From an uncultured bacterium (lineage in GTDB: Bacteria; Planctomycetota; UBA8108; UBA1146), in assembly GCA_913056395.1 (NCBI GenBank), contig CAJXMG010000012.1, positions 1 to 64,000 of the forward strand: a stretch of 64,000 nucleotides of DNA. Direction: 5' to 3'. The translations under genes were made by a program, and so were the position numbers. Shown here one piece after another: positions 1 to 8,908 of this stretch (the stretch's first letter is position 1; each line of letters begins with the position of its first letter). The notes beneath the pieces are model-generated. The model was not told the DNA's origin. It did no database searches and saw nothing but the letters and a program-made list of their open reading frames with translations.

Positions 1-902
1 TCGAAGAGATGATGGAATCTCCTCCCGATCATCTCGTCGTCATCGATTATCCCGGTTTGCACAGCAATCTGGCTTCGTTGGCTCGACGATCGGGAATCCC
101 GGTGACCTACTACATCTGTCCCCAGGTGTGGGCATGGGCTCCGTGGAGAATGAAGCGGATTGCCCAGTGTGCGGATCAGTTGCTGGTGGTCATCCCTTTC
201 GAGGAACAGTTGTACTCTCCCTATCATCCCCGTGTGATTCATGTCGGAAATCCGGTTTTTGATCATCTCGCTGATGGGGGGCCTGCTCCTGAAATTCCCG
301 GTGCATCCGGAGACCCCATCCTGGCCCTGCTTCCCGGAAGCCGTCGGCAAGAGTTGATTCATGGGTTGCCAGCATTGGTGGGGGCAGCGTGTGAACTCAA
401 GGCGGAGAGGCCTGATCTGGAAATTTGGGTTTCCTGTCAGCGGGAAGAACTGAGACCGATCGTCGAGGAAATCATCGGCGATCGAAAAGGCTTTCATATT
501 CATTCTGGTGAAGCTCGAGCTCTGCAATCGAGAGCCCGACTGGCCATCGTTTGCTCGGGTACAGCAACGCTGGAAACCGCTTGGCACGGCGTTCCCATGG
601 TCGTGGCCTATCCGGCCAACGACTTGCAGAAGTCCCTGTTTTCGCTCTTGAGTGTCGCGCCGTATTTCTCTTTGGTGAATCTTTTTGCCGGAGAGGAAAT
701 CGTCCCGGAAAGACTGGTTGACCCCGGGGATGGGGGGGCAGTGGCCAGATTGGCTCGGCCGCTCCTCGACGATAGCGTTGCGAGCCTTCAGGTGAGCCGT
801 TTGGAACGATTGAAGAGTGAGAAGTTTCACCCGGGGGCCAGTCTGCGAGCGGCCAGATCCGTTCTTCGGCAGATCCCCGGCAGTGGTGTTTCGCTGATCT
901 GA
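1..902 (+). CDS. lpxB: Lipid-A-disaccharide synthase, 5' end outside window
   Basis: Glycosyltransferase that joins UDP-2,3-diacylglucosamine to lipid X to form the lipid A disaccharide at the inner face of the cytoplasmic membrane. The reading frame is open from the window edge (codons begin at base 3), and roughly 80 N-terminal residues are missing compared with the usual length of about 380. Family signatures are clear: PQVWAWAPWRMKRIA, then a LLPGSRRQE loop and the CSGTATLETAWHGVP donor-site motif. The ATG at base 9 lies inside the protein and is not the start. The gene implies an LPS-type outer membrane. A hypothetical gene follows 26 bases after the stop. Confidence 0.9.
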   Translation, partial: EEMMESPPDHLVVIDYPGLHSNLASLARRSGIPVTYYICPQVWAWAPWRMKRIAQCADQLLVVIPFEEQLYSPYHPRVIHVGNPVFDHLADGGPAPEIPGASGDPILALLPGSRRQELIHGLPALVGAACELKAERPDLEIWVSCQREELRPIVEEIIGDRKGFHIHSGEARALQSRARLAIVCSGTATLETAWHGVPMVVAYPANDLQKSLFSLLSVAPYFSLVNLFAGEEIVPERLVDPGDGGAVARLARPLLDDSVASLQVSRLERLKSEKFHPGASLRAARSVLRQIPGSGVSLI

Positions 903-928
903 ATCGGTGAACCTGTTATGATCTGTTT

Positions 929-1879
929 ATGGTTTACTTTGGTCCCAAAAGATACCGCCCCCAACGGGTAGGCCCGACGACCCGGGAACGAGCGAAGATT
1001 CTCGGCTCCCTGGCACTGTTGCTGGTCCTGATTCTCACGGTCTGGTCGATGCAAAGACCTGAACCCGAGCCGGCGATGTCGATCCCGGTAGTGAGCTCAG
1101 GTAGCAATGACGACGGTGGGGTCTCCGGCGACAATACGGATTCTCTGGGGGGATCCTCTTCTGAGGGTGAAGTTCCCGAGCCTGTCTCTCTTCCTTCTCC
1201 GGACCAGGGGCCTCCACCTGCACCTTTTCAGGAAAACCCCGCTGTCCTTTTTGCGGTCAGGGATAGCGATGCGAAAGTCGAAGGTCCTGCGGAGTTGGCG
1301 GGGCTTCATTACCTTTTGCATCGGTGGAGGAGCGATTGGCAGCCGGAAGAGATCACCGAGCCCCCTGAAGTCTCTGAGATTGCAAGTCAGGCCGCCTTTA
1401 TGCGTGGTCGAAGGTGCCTCTTTGTGATCACACTGATAGAGAACCCGCGACTCAGAATATTGGAAGACAATCCCTCCGGGCTGACATCCATTTGGGAGGC
1501 CTTTGGGTCGGACCGGTCTAACCGGCTTCACAGGATCAACTTCATCAGTAAACCGAAAAACCTTCCCCGCAGCAGTGAGGTATTGGTGACCGGAGATTTT
1601 CTGCGGTTGTACCGTTATGAAACTGTCACTGGCAGGGAGGGAATGGTACCGGAATGGGTCTGCGGAAAACTGGAGCCATACGAGAGCCCCTTCGCAGGCC
1701 GTTCCGATTGGGCTCAGGAAATGTTCTGGGCGCTCTCAGGGATTGGGGTTTTGACGCTCCTCGTCGGGGTCTTTTTCTACAGTCGATCGACAGCCAGCGG
1801 CCCAAAGATGGGTTCCTCAAAGAGGAGTTCCGCAAGGCCAACCGGGAAAGCCAGAAAACGGACCGAAGATGAGTCCTGA
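929..1879 (+). CDS. Hypothetical protein with N- and C-terminal membrane segments
   Basis: I do not recognise this 316-residue protein. It starts with a basic stretch and a hydrophobic segment at about residues 28-43, followed by a long Ser/Gly/Pro/Glu-rich linker (about 50-105), a globular middle of about 160 residues and a second hydrophobic segment near 265-287 ending in a Ser/Arg/Lys-rich tail. This suggests a double-anchored membrane protein whose middle lies outside the cytoplasm. No good ribosome site precedes the ATG. Its last 11 bases overlap the start of aroB, so the two are probably co-transcribed and translationally coupled. Confidence 0.7.
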   Translation: MVYFGPKRYRPQRVGPTTRERAKILGSLALLLVLILTVWSMQRPEPEPAMSIPVVSSGSNDDGGVSGDNTDSLGGSSSEGEVPEPVSLPSPDQGPPPAPFQENPAVLFAVRDSDAKVEGPAELAGLHYLLHRWRSDWQPEEITEPPEVSEIASQAAFMRGRRCLFVITLIENPRLRILEDNPSGLTSIWEAFGSDRSNRLHRINFISKPKNLPRSSEVLVTGDFLRLYRYETVTGREGMVPEWVCGKLEPYESPFAGRSDWAQEMFWALSGIGVLTLLVGVFFYSRSTASGPKMGSSKRSSARPTGKARKRTEDES

Positions 1880-2951
1880 ACCGCTGGCTTTTTACCCACA
1901 ATCTGCCGCCAGTACCCTTCGGTTTGTCGCTGACAGTCTCGTCCCGGACAACTTTGATTTTTCGACCTACAGCAGTGTTGCGGTCTTCGTCGACGAAAAG
2001 GTACCCAGCAAATTTTATGAGCCGGTGCTCCATCGTTGCTCCTCAGATGGGGTGCCCTGCAGGCACACCTCCCTGACTGCAGGGGAATCTCTCAAGGAAC
2101 TTGAAGGCTGTTCACGGATTCTCAATCAGATGGCAGATGCGAGACTGGATCGCAGCAGTCTGGTGATTGCCATCGGGGGAGGCAGTCTCGGAGATGCGGT
2201 CGGTTTTGCTGCTTCAGTATGGAATCGGGGGATTCCCTGGATTGCGATTCCGACGACACTTCTGGCGATGGTCGACGCCCATTTGGGAGGGAAGACTGCC
2301 CTTCACCATGGCCGCATCAAGAATCGGATCGGATCTTTTCACCTGCCCAAAGAAGTGTGGGTCGACCAGGATGTTCTCCTGACCCTCCCGGTCAGGGAGC
2401 TGCGACAAGGATGGGCAGAGTTGATCAAGGCAGCCCTGATTGGTGGGGATCCCTTCTTCAGCAGTCTCGAAAGTGGGATTCCCGAGAACCTGCTGCCCCC
2501 GGAAGAACTGATCAGAAAAGCGATGGAGGTCAAGGTTTCCATCGTGAACAGCGACCTGAAGGAATCGGGCAGCAGAAAAGTCCTGAATCTTGGTCACACC
2601 TTGGCCCACGCCCTTGAGATGGAGCGAACTGATCGAGGACCCCGCTGGGCCCATGGTGAGGCGGTTTCCATGGGAATGGTGTTCGCCTGTACTTTGGCCG
2701 AGAAGCTGGGACTTGCGGAGATCCCACTCACCGAACACGTCTCTGCTCTATTGGAGTTGGCGGGTTTGCCGGTTCGACTCGAGGACGCACCTGACACGGA
2801 CTTGCTTCTGGATCGAATTGAAAATGACAAGAAGAGTCGGGGTGGTCGTGTTTCATGGATTCTGCCAGAGCGGCCAGGGTCTATGCTGATCAGGGAGTTG
2901 TCCAGAGAAGAGGTCAGAGAGCAGCTGACAGACTGGATCCAGAAAGGATGA
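1869..2951 (+). CDS. aroB: 3-dehydroquinate synthase
   Basis: Second step of the shikimate pathway: NAD- and metal-dependent conversion of DAHP to 3-dehydroquinate in the cytoplasm. The 360-residue product has the normal family length. The NAD-binding GGGSLGDAVGF stretch lies near residue 98, followed by IPTTLLAMVDAHLGGKT, the substrate-lysine region WAELIKAALIGG, and the metal-ligand motifs LNLGHTLAHALE and HGEAVSMGM. The ATG overlaps the preceding gene by 11 bases, and the stop overlaps the next start in an ATGA arrangement. aroA, a later step of the pathway, lies at 36462 and so is not in the same operon. Confidence 0.96.
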   Translation: MSPEPLAFYPQSAASTLRFVADSLVPDNFDFSTYSSVAVFVDEKVPSKFYEPVLHRCSSDGVPCRHTSLTAGESLKELEGCSRILNQMADARLDRSSLVIAIGGGSLGDAVGFAASVWNRGIPWIAIPTTLLAMVDAHLGGKTALHHGRIKNRIGSFHLPKEVWVDQDVLLTLPVRELRQGWAELIKAALIGGDPFFSSLESGIPENLLPPEELIRKAMEVKVSIVNSDLKESGSRKVLNLGHTLAHALEMERTDRGPRWAHGEAVSMGMVFACTLAEKLGLAEIPLTEHVSALLELAGLPVRLEDAPDTDLLLDRIENDKKSRGGRVSWILPERPGSMLIRELSREEVREQLTDWIQKG

Positions 2952-4375
2952 GTCTGAATCACCCGCATGGCGACCTGATCCAATCAGGTTTGCCGGGACG
3001 CTCCATGGACCGGGAAATTCTGCGACTGGCCATTCCCGCGATCCTCCAATATCTTCTTCACACGGTTCAGTTTCTCATCGATACCCGAATGGTTTCGGAC
3101 GCGTCGGGGGGCGGTGATGCCTCGCTGGCTTCCCTGAATCTGGTTTCTCCCCTCTGCTGGTCGCTGACGACCATCTTTACGGTGACTGCGATCGGAGCGG
3201 GTGCCGTGGTCGCCCGAAGAACCGGCGAAGGGTCAGCACTTCGGGTCAGTCAGGCATTGTGGACCTCCCTCGGTTTGGCATTGGTTCTGGGATTGATGGT
3301 CACAGGGCTGTGCGTTGCATTCAGGGATGTCGGCATCGCATGGCTCGGTCAGGAGATGTTTGAGCAGGATCCGCAGTCGAGGGCCCAGATTCTTGGTGAA
3401 GCGAGTGGCTACCTCACATGGTTCCTGTTGCTGTTCCCATTGCGAGCGGTCGTGGTCACTTTAGAGTCAACGGTCAGGGGGGCGGGTGAATCACTCCTCC
3501 CGGTCGCTGGAGGTATCCTCGCCAACCTGGTCAATATCGTTGGCAATGCGGTTCTTCTCTACGGCCTCTGGGGCTTCCCGAAAATGGGAGTTGAAGGGGT
3601 TGGACTGGCGACCGGTTTGGCCCCGTTGGTGGAGGTGATCCTGATTCTCGGTGTTCTTTTCTTTCGCAAGAAGGGACGGGTCACGCTCAGGATTTCGGGG
3701 GCGTTGAAGTTTGATCTTCATGAAGCACGACAAATCCTAAAACTGAGCCTCCCTGCATTGGGGGCCGCATTTCTTTTTCACTCCGGGTTCGTGGTCTACC
3801 AGTTTGCGATCTTCAAACTGGACGCCATGTCGATGGCCGCCCACAGAGCAGCGATTGCGATTCAATCCCTCGCTTTTTTGCCCGCTCACGGTTTTCAGGC
3901 AGCGGCGGCGAGTGTTGCGGGTCGTTTGTTAGGGGCGGGGCAAACGGAGCCTGCCATGAGAAGTGCCATTCGCAGCAGTGTCCTGGCGCTGGTATCGATC
4001 GTTCCAGTTTTTCTGCTGCTCTTTTTCATGCCGGAGCAGTTGATGTCGGTGTTCAAGTTGGAGGACTCGACCGCTCAATTGGCTGCCATCTGTCTGGTGA
4101 TCGGAGCCTGTGAGGTTCCCTTCCTGATGCTGACTGAGACACTCACCGGTTCCCTGCGTGGAGCGGGGGCGAACATTCCGGTGATGTGGATCACGGCTGC
4201 AGGGTCCTGGTGTTTCCGGGTTCCCTTTGCGTGGATACTGGCCTACGGCTGGTGGGGGCTTCCTCAAATGGGATTGCAGGGGGTCTGGGTTGCCACGGTT
4301 CTCGATTGGATCGTTCGATCATTCCTTTGTGTCTGGGTGATTCGTCGCCGGAACTGGTTACAGATCAAACTCTAG
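2948..4375 (+). CDS. MATE-family multidrug/toxin efflux transporter
   Basis: Predicted cation-coupled exporter in the cytoplasmic membrane, 475 residues with about 12 hydrophobic segments in two similar halves. Family-like features are DREILRLAIPAILQYLLHTVQFLIDTRMV at the start and paired SLNLVSPL / AHRAAIAIQSLAFLPAHGF segments. I chose the ATG that overlaps the aroB stop by four bases (ATGA); the frame is also open upstream inside aroB but that part does not look like a transporter. Substrate cannot be told from sequence. It is the last gene of the leftmost group and is followed by a strong terminator. Confidence 0.88.
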   Translation: MSLNHPHGDLIQSGLPGRSMDREILRLAIPAILQYLLHTVQFLIDTRMVSDASGGGDASLASLNLVSPLCWSLTTIFTVTAIGAGAVVARRTGEGSALRVSQALWTSLGLALVLGLMVTGLCVAFRDVGIAWLGQEMFEQDPQSRAQILGEASGYLTWFLLLFPLRAVVVTLESTVRGAGESLLPVAGGILANLVNIVGNAVLLYGLWGFPKMGVEGVGLATGLAPLVEVILILGVLFFRKKGRVTLRISGALKFDLHEARQILKLSLPALGAAFLFHSGFVVYQFAIFKLDAMSMAAHRAAIAIQSLAFLPAHGFQAAAASVAGRLLGAGQTEPAMRSAIRSSVLALVSIVPVFLLLFFMPEQLMSVFKLEDSTAQLAAICLVIGACEVPFLMLTETLTGSLRGAGANIPVMWITAAGSWCFRVPFAWILAYGWWGLPQMGLQGVWVATVLDWIVRSFLCVWVIRRRNWLQIKL

Positions 4376-4417
4376 GTTCTGAACTCGTCCGCGCCCTGCT
4401 TTCATACAAGTCAAAAA

Positions 4418-4456
4418 AAAAAGAGCGTGCGGGCTGAAAGCCCGCACGCTCTTTTT
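4418..4456. terminator. Two-way intrinsic terminator
   Basis: A perfect 18-bp stem (AAAAAGAGCGTGCGGGCT and its complement) with a three-base GAA loop. The stem is flanked by A on one side and T on the other, so it can terminate both the MATE gene coming from the left and the dockerin gene coming from the right. Confidence 0.92.
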
Positions 4457-4471
4457 CGTTGGCAACCAAGC

Positions 4472-6946
4472 CTAGGGGCAGGCCGGGAAGCTGACGCAGT
4501 CGAGTGCATCTGCGGTGGGGTCTCCACCACAGTTGTTCGGTGCAGGAGGGGGGCTTCCATTGCTGAAGAGGAATGCCAGCAGGTACACCCCGTCAGCGAC
4601 GTTGGCGGCACCGTCGTCATTGGTATCGACAGAGTCGACACAGCTGACAGCTGCTCCATTGAAGAGGTAGTTCAATCCCATGACAGCGTCGGCAATGTTG
4701 ATGTTGCCATCCCCATTGATGTCTGCACGGACGAACACCGGTCCACCGGAGGTCAGGGTGACCATTCCGTTGTCGAAGGTGGGCGGCATCGGCGTGCTGT
4801 TAACGACGATCAGGTTGTCTACTGGAAGAGATCCACTGGTGACACCGTTTTGGAAAGTCACTTCCGTCATGACGGGAGCGGTGGATCCGGCGAAGGATCC
4901 GGCGACGGTGTCGAAGTTGACCTCTGCGAGCGGTGAATCACTCTGGAGTGACAGTGAGTTGGTTCCCAGGAAACTGACAACGCAACCGACGGTCACGGTT
5001 CCAATTCCCAGTTGACCGTCGAAGAAATCAACCGGTGTACCGATCACGTCAGCACTGATGGATGACCCAGCCAAAAGATTGGAATCAAAGGTCAGCGCGA
5101 GAGAGAAGCCTGAGACGGAGTTGGGGTAACCCGTGTTGCCGCTGGACTCGATACCGCTGATGACCATGCTGGCAGATCCGATTCCGGAACCGGTTTCGTA
5201 GGTACCGGAAGCGTCATTGGCGGTCACGGTGAATCCAAGAGGGGGAGGTGCCAGAACGGTGACGGTGCACTCGTTAATGCCGGCGGAAACTCCTGAAACG
5301 GTTCCCTCGACGGTGTAGGTGTGCTCGCCAAGGCTGACTCCCGCATCGGTAATCATCATCATGCCGCCGTTGAGGACCGCAATCTCGGCACCGTCACGGG
5401 TGACTCGAATCGAGTCGTACATCATCCCGTTGGTCCATGTCAGGGAGACATCCTGGAAATCAGGATCGGCCTGAACACAGGAGAGGTTGCTCTGGGGCAT
5501 AGGCGTAATGGTGCTTTCACATGGAACAGCAGCAGTGTTGACGCCTCCCTGAACAGCCTGAACGGTGTAGATCGAAGTTCCAAAGACTGAGTTGTCGGTG
5601 AAGCTGGTTTCGGAGCCGCCAATAGTGGCAGCGAAAACGCCATCGCGATAGACGTTGATGCTGTCGTAAACGTCACCGTTGGTCCAGTTAAGGTTGATTA
5701 CCGGGTTCATCATGCTGCCGGAGTTGCAGGTCAGATTCTGAACCGAGGGAATGAAGTTTCCGGAAGGTGCAGAAGCGGTGAAATCCATGGAGTTGGGGTC
5801 ACCCACGTTGCCCGGCTTGAAGAGTCCCAGAGACAAGGTGTTGTCAGCGGGAGGTGCATCACAGGTGAAGTGGAAGTTGAAGAGCATCGACCAGCGAATC
5901 GCATTGGCATTCGGGTCAGTGACGAAATCGTCGGTGCTCCAGGTGATACCGACTCCACTTTGGGTGTTGACGTCCCAGTCCACCTGAGAGTAGGGCTCCA
6001 GACTGTGCCAGGGGATGTCCTTGAAACCGACATTGGTCAGAGTTGCTCCCGCAGGCACAGGTACAAAGAAACTGTTGGCGGAACGATCGGAGTACATATT
6101 GTAAACGGCGTACTCGTAGTTCCAGGTGCCATTGCCGTTGTCGATCACGTCATAGCCGACGATGAAGAGACCCTCATTGGGAACTTCGAGGTCGACGAGA
6201 GTGACGGACGGCTGGTAGTCCTGCCAAGCCTGAATCGGCGGTGACATCATTTCAGTGGGACCGGTGAAGTTGAGGCTTCTGTTGCCCGTCTGAGAAACGG
6301 TGACGGGGCGGTAAGATGCGTTGTTGGCCTGATTTCCGGCAAGAGAGTCGTCCAGTGCCACATACTGTCCGCTGACGAAGTACTGAGCTCCGGGGTAAAG
6401 ACTGTCGGTCAGATCATCAACATGAACCTGAAGCCTTCTGCAAATGTTGCCCTCACTCGGGGGGCAGTTGGGTGCAGAGTAAGGGAACGGGAAGAATCCG
6501 GTGAAAGCGTTCACCTGGGAACGGGGACCCAGATTGCTCTGTGAACCATTCAGGCTTGCAGAGTAGGGATCTGAGCAACCGGGGGTCAGGTTATCCAGGC
6601 AGCCACCTCCGCCACCGCAACCGGTGCAAAGACCGGAAATCTGCAGTGCACAGAATCCGTGTTTGAGCCATGAAGAACCGATCTGGGAGAAACGACCGTT
6701 GTGTAGGCGGAACATATCCTGAGCAATGACTGGGTGGCGGTTGTTGTTGGCGATCCAGTCAAGGTTGGCATCCCCGATGTTGCAGGAAGTGGTCGCCACC
6801 GAGTAAGCATAGATATTTGTGCCAGAGTTGGTGCCATAGGCGTTGGTCGCCGGTAAGGAACCGACGATCACGTCAGGATTCTGTGCCGTGATCACTCCAG
6901 TGGTGAGACAAAGAATTGCCACCAGTAAACAAATGTGAAACTTCAA
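4472..6946 (-). CDS. Secreted modular protein: FN3-like, cohesin-like and dockerin domains
   Basis: An 824-residue exported protein of unknown function. A Sec signal peptide (about residues 1-21, hydrophobic core ICLLVAILCLTTGVITA) is followed by a long N-terminal region with a CTGCGGGGGC cluster, two FN3-like repeats (about 403-485 and 487-566, each with the shared pattern LxWTNGxxYDSIxVxRDG), and a beta-rich stretch (about 570-730) resembling a cohesin fold. It ends with a dockerin-type pair of calcium loops, DINGDGNINIAD and DTNDDGAANVAD, and a PPPAP-containing cysteine-rich tail. Such tails are common on planctomycete secreted proteins. Having both cohesin-like and dockerin-like modules suggests self-association or surface assembly, which is inference. 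Confidence 0.75.
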   Translation of the reverse strand: MKFHICLLVAILCLTTGVITAQNPDVIVGSLPATNAYGTNSGTNIYAYSVATTSCNIGDANLDWIANNNRHPVIAQDMFRLHNGRFSQIGSSWLKHGFCALQISGLCTGCGGGGGCLDNLTPGCSDPYSASLNGSQSNLGPRSQVNAFTGFFPFPYSAPNCPPSEGNICRRLQVHVDDLTDSLYPGAQYFVSGQYVALDDSLAGNQANNASYRPVTVSQTGNRSLNFTGPTEMMSPPIQAWQDYQPSVTLVDLEVPNEGLFIVGYDVIDNGNGTWNYEYAVYNMYSDRSANSFFVPVPAGATLTNVGFKDIPWHSLEPYSQVDWDVNTQSGVGITWSTDDFVTDPNANAIRWSMLFNFHFTCDAPPADNTLSLGLFKPGNVGDPNSMDFTASAPSGNFIPSVQNLTCNSGSMMNPVINLNWTNGDVYDSINVYRDGVFAATIGGSETSFTDNSVFGTSIYTVQAVQGGVNTAAVPCESTITPMPQSNLSCVQADPDFQDVSLTWTNGMMYDSIRVTRDGAEIAVLNGGMMMITDAGVSLGEHTYTVEGTVSGVSAGINECTVTVLAPPPLGFTVTANDASGTYETGSGIGSASMVISGIESSGNTGYPNSVSGFSLALTFDSNLLAGSSISADVIGTPVDFFDGQLGIGTVTVGCVVSFLGTNSLSLQSDSPLAEVNFDTVAGSFAGSTAPVMTEVTFQNGVTSGSLPVDNLIVVNSTPMPPTFDNGMVTLTSGGPVFVRADINGDGNINIADAVMGLNYLFNGAAVSCVDSVDTNDDGAANVADGVYLLAFLFSNGSPPPAPNNCGGDPTADALDCVSFPACP

Positions 6947-7330
6947 AACATGTTCCTTCCCTGGAACCTGTATGGGCTCTCCCGTGATGATTGCTGATCG
7001 AAGCGGGATCGAATCAGAAGATTAAAGGATTCTCGGGCTATTCAAAAACGTGTGAAAAAATGTCCGCCGTGCCAACAGGCAATCGAGTTTTTTAAGATCC
7101 AAGCCGATTGAATGGAAGGCAAGGGAAACATTATCCCCAATCAGACTATTCTCTCATGTCCGTCCCCTCTATTGAAGTGCCCAAGACGCTGATTTGTTAA
7201 GGGTGCTTTTTCTTGCCCAAGACCGCAAATTCTCCTTAGATGAGATCGGGCTTGCGAGACAGGAATCCCGGCCAACGAGGTCTGGAAATTGTGCCCTTAG
7301 AGACGTTTCCTGTGGGATTTGGAGGGTTTT
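6947..7330. other. Divergent intergenic region without a gene
   Basis: This 384-base gap separates the starts of the dockerin gene (-) and ctaA (+) and must hold both promoters. The only candidate I see toward ctaA is TTGAAG at 7172-7177 with TGTTAA at 7195-7200, a weak match. No open frame with a ribosome site, no tRNA and no clear hairpin was found. Confidence 0.4.
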
Positions 7331-8701
7331 ATGGGGATTGTCGCCGCCCCTGAATTTTCGTCCGAGGAGTCGATGGGGGTCTTTGGGAGTTCTTTTCCAG
7401 TAGGAGTCCTGGTCGCGGTGGCGATGTGGACATCGGGATATATTGCCAGATTACCCTTTGTCGACGCCCATCCTGCCCTCCTTTTTGTGGTTTTGGCGGC
7501 GCTGGTGCTTCTCGGAGGGCGATTTGCGGCCCTCGCCCATCCCCGACGCTGGTCCGCTGCGCTGACTGCTACCGGCATTGCTGCCACCCTTGATTTGCTG
7601 GTTCTCGGTTCCTATCTGGCTGAGGACTTTTCAGATACGGGGCATGCCATCCTCGCCGTCACGGGATTTTTCGGGACGATGATGCTTCTGGGGTTGTTGG
7701 GGGCTGGGACCGTTTCTCCAGTCAAACAATCGTGGAGCAGGGAGCAGGGTCAGTACGGGATGTGCCTTTCGACCTTCATCTCGACGCTGGTCATGATTGC
7801 CATCGGGGGTCTTGTCACCAGCGAGGAAGCGGGAATGGCCGTCCCTGATTGGCCCGCCTCCTTCGGCGAAAACATGTTTTTGCTGCCCCTTTCTCGTATG
7901 ACAGGCGGGATTTACTACGAACATGCCCATCGCCTGTACGGGACCCTCGTGGGGCTGGTGACCCTTTCAACCATGGTCTACCTGTTTCTTCAGGGGGCGG
8001 GCCGGGGATTGCGCTGGGGAGCTGTTCTGGCTTCGATTCAGGTCATCTTTCAGGGGATTCTCGGAGGTATCCGGGTGACGGAAGTCAACTCTGTCACAGA
8101 AGTGGGCGGCCAGGTTGTCGACTGGCAGGAATCGACCTGGAGTCTGGCTCTGAGAGTGATCCATGGTGTTGATGGTCAACTTTTCCTCGCATTGACGGCC
8201 GTCCTGTTGTTGCTGAGTTCAGCGAGTTGGATCCGGCCTGCAGCGGGGGAGGTTCCGAAGGCGGATCGCTACTGGACCCTCGCCATGGCCCTCGGACTTC
8301 TGTGCCAGTTGATTCTCGGCGCTCTTTCCCGCCATGTTTCCCGGGACTGGCTGATTCCCCACATCGTCGGGGCCTTTCTGGTGCTGGGGCTCATCATGGT
8401 GGTCGGCGCCCGCTGTACGATGCCGAAGATGCCCGTTTCCAGGGCACGGACAGGGCTTCTATTGGGTGTTTTGGCGACGATACAGGTCACTCTGGGCTTC
8501 TACGCACTTGCTGTGACTGGCACGGAGGTGCGAACCGCTTCCAGTGGCGTGCATGAGACTCTGGTGGCGACCTTTCATCAGAGCCTTGGGGCACTGATTC
8601 TGAGTGTGGCCGCGGTCCTTCTTTGCTGGACATTCCGGGATGGATATTCCCGTGAATTCGAGCATTCTGGGGCCGATTCTCCCAAAGAAAAAACTTTATG
8701 A
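7331..8701 (+). CDS. ctaA: Heme A synthase (COX15/CtaA family)
   Basis: Membrane enzyme that oxidises heme O to heme A for the aa3-type oxidase encoded downstream. The 456-residue product has eight or more hydrophobic segments and the family's conserved heme-ligand histidine contexts: YYEHAHRLYGTLVGL, RVIHGVDGQLF, IPHIVGAF and TFHQSLGAL, plus the VTSEEAGMAVPDWP region. A clean GGAGG at 7321-7325 sits five bases before the ATG at 7331; the in-frame TTG at 7319 overlaps this site and is rejected. ctaB, which makes the heme O substrate, lies at 24156-25115 at the far end of the respiratory block. Confidence 0.88.
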   Translation: MGIVAAPEFSSEESMGVFGSSFPVGVLVAVAMWTSGYIARLPFVDAHPALLFVVLAALVLLGGRFAALAHPRRWSAALTATGIAATLDLLVLGSYLAEDFSDTGHAILAVTGFFGTMMLLGLLGAGTVSPVKQSWSREQGQYGMCLSTFISTLVMIAIGGLVTSEEAGMAVPDWPASFGENMFLLPLSRMTGGIYYEHAHRLYGTLVGLVTLSTMVYLFLQGAGRGLRWGAVLASIQVIFQGILGGIRVTEVNSVTEVGGQVVDWQESTWSLALRVIHGVDGQLFLALTAVLLLLSSASWIRPAAGEVPKADRYWTLAMALGLLCQLILGALSRHVSRDWLIPHIVGAFLVLGLIMVVGARCTMPKMPVSRARTGLLLGVLATIQVTLGFYALAVTGTEVRTASSGVHETLVATFHQSLGALILSVAAVLLCWTFRDGYSREFEHSGADSPKEKTL

Positions 8702-8764
8702 AACTGGCCGGGTTCGTTTGCCTGTATTCCTCTTGTTGCTAGCCTAAACAAAGCATGCGACGGC

Positions 8765-8890
8765 GTATCAGCACTCCCGTATGCACGGGGGCACTTTGGG
8801 AAATGGTTTTTCCATTGTTGGGTCTGATACCGGGAACCTGATCGTCGCAATTTGCAAACCGGGGGATGTCGGAAATGGCGTCCGATCCCC
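8765..8890 (+). promoter_or_regulatory. Candidate structured 5' leader of the act operon
   Basis: The 207-base gap before actA can fold into a three-way junction. P1 pairs GTATCAG (8765-8771) with CTGATAC (8824-8830). P2 is a 7-bp hairpin (8774-8780 with 8785-8791, one G-U pair, ATGC loop). P3 pairs AATGG (8802-8806) with CCATT (8812-8816) around a T5 loop. A fourth stem (8862-8872 with 8882-8890, two-base bulge) ends just before the AGGAGG of actA. I match it to no known riboswitch. Pairings are seen in sequence; function is inference. Confidence 0.35.
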
Positions 8891-8908
8891 GAACTTAGGA
8901 GGCAAAGC

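Noticed and set aside
8824-8890. Possible thiamin (TPP) riboswitch before actA because of GAACCTGATC
   Set aside because: The TAATxCC and GCGTAGGGA parts of the motif are absent and the downstream gene has no link to thiamin.
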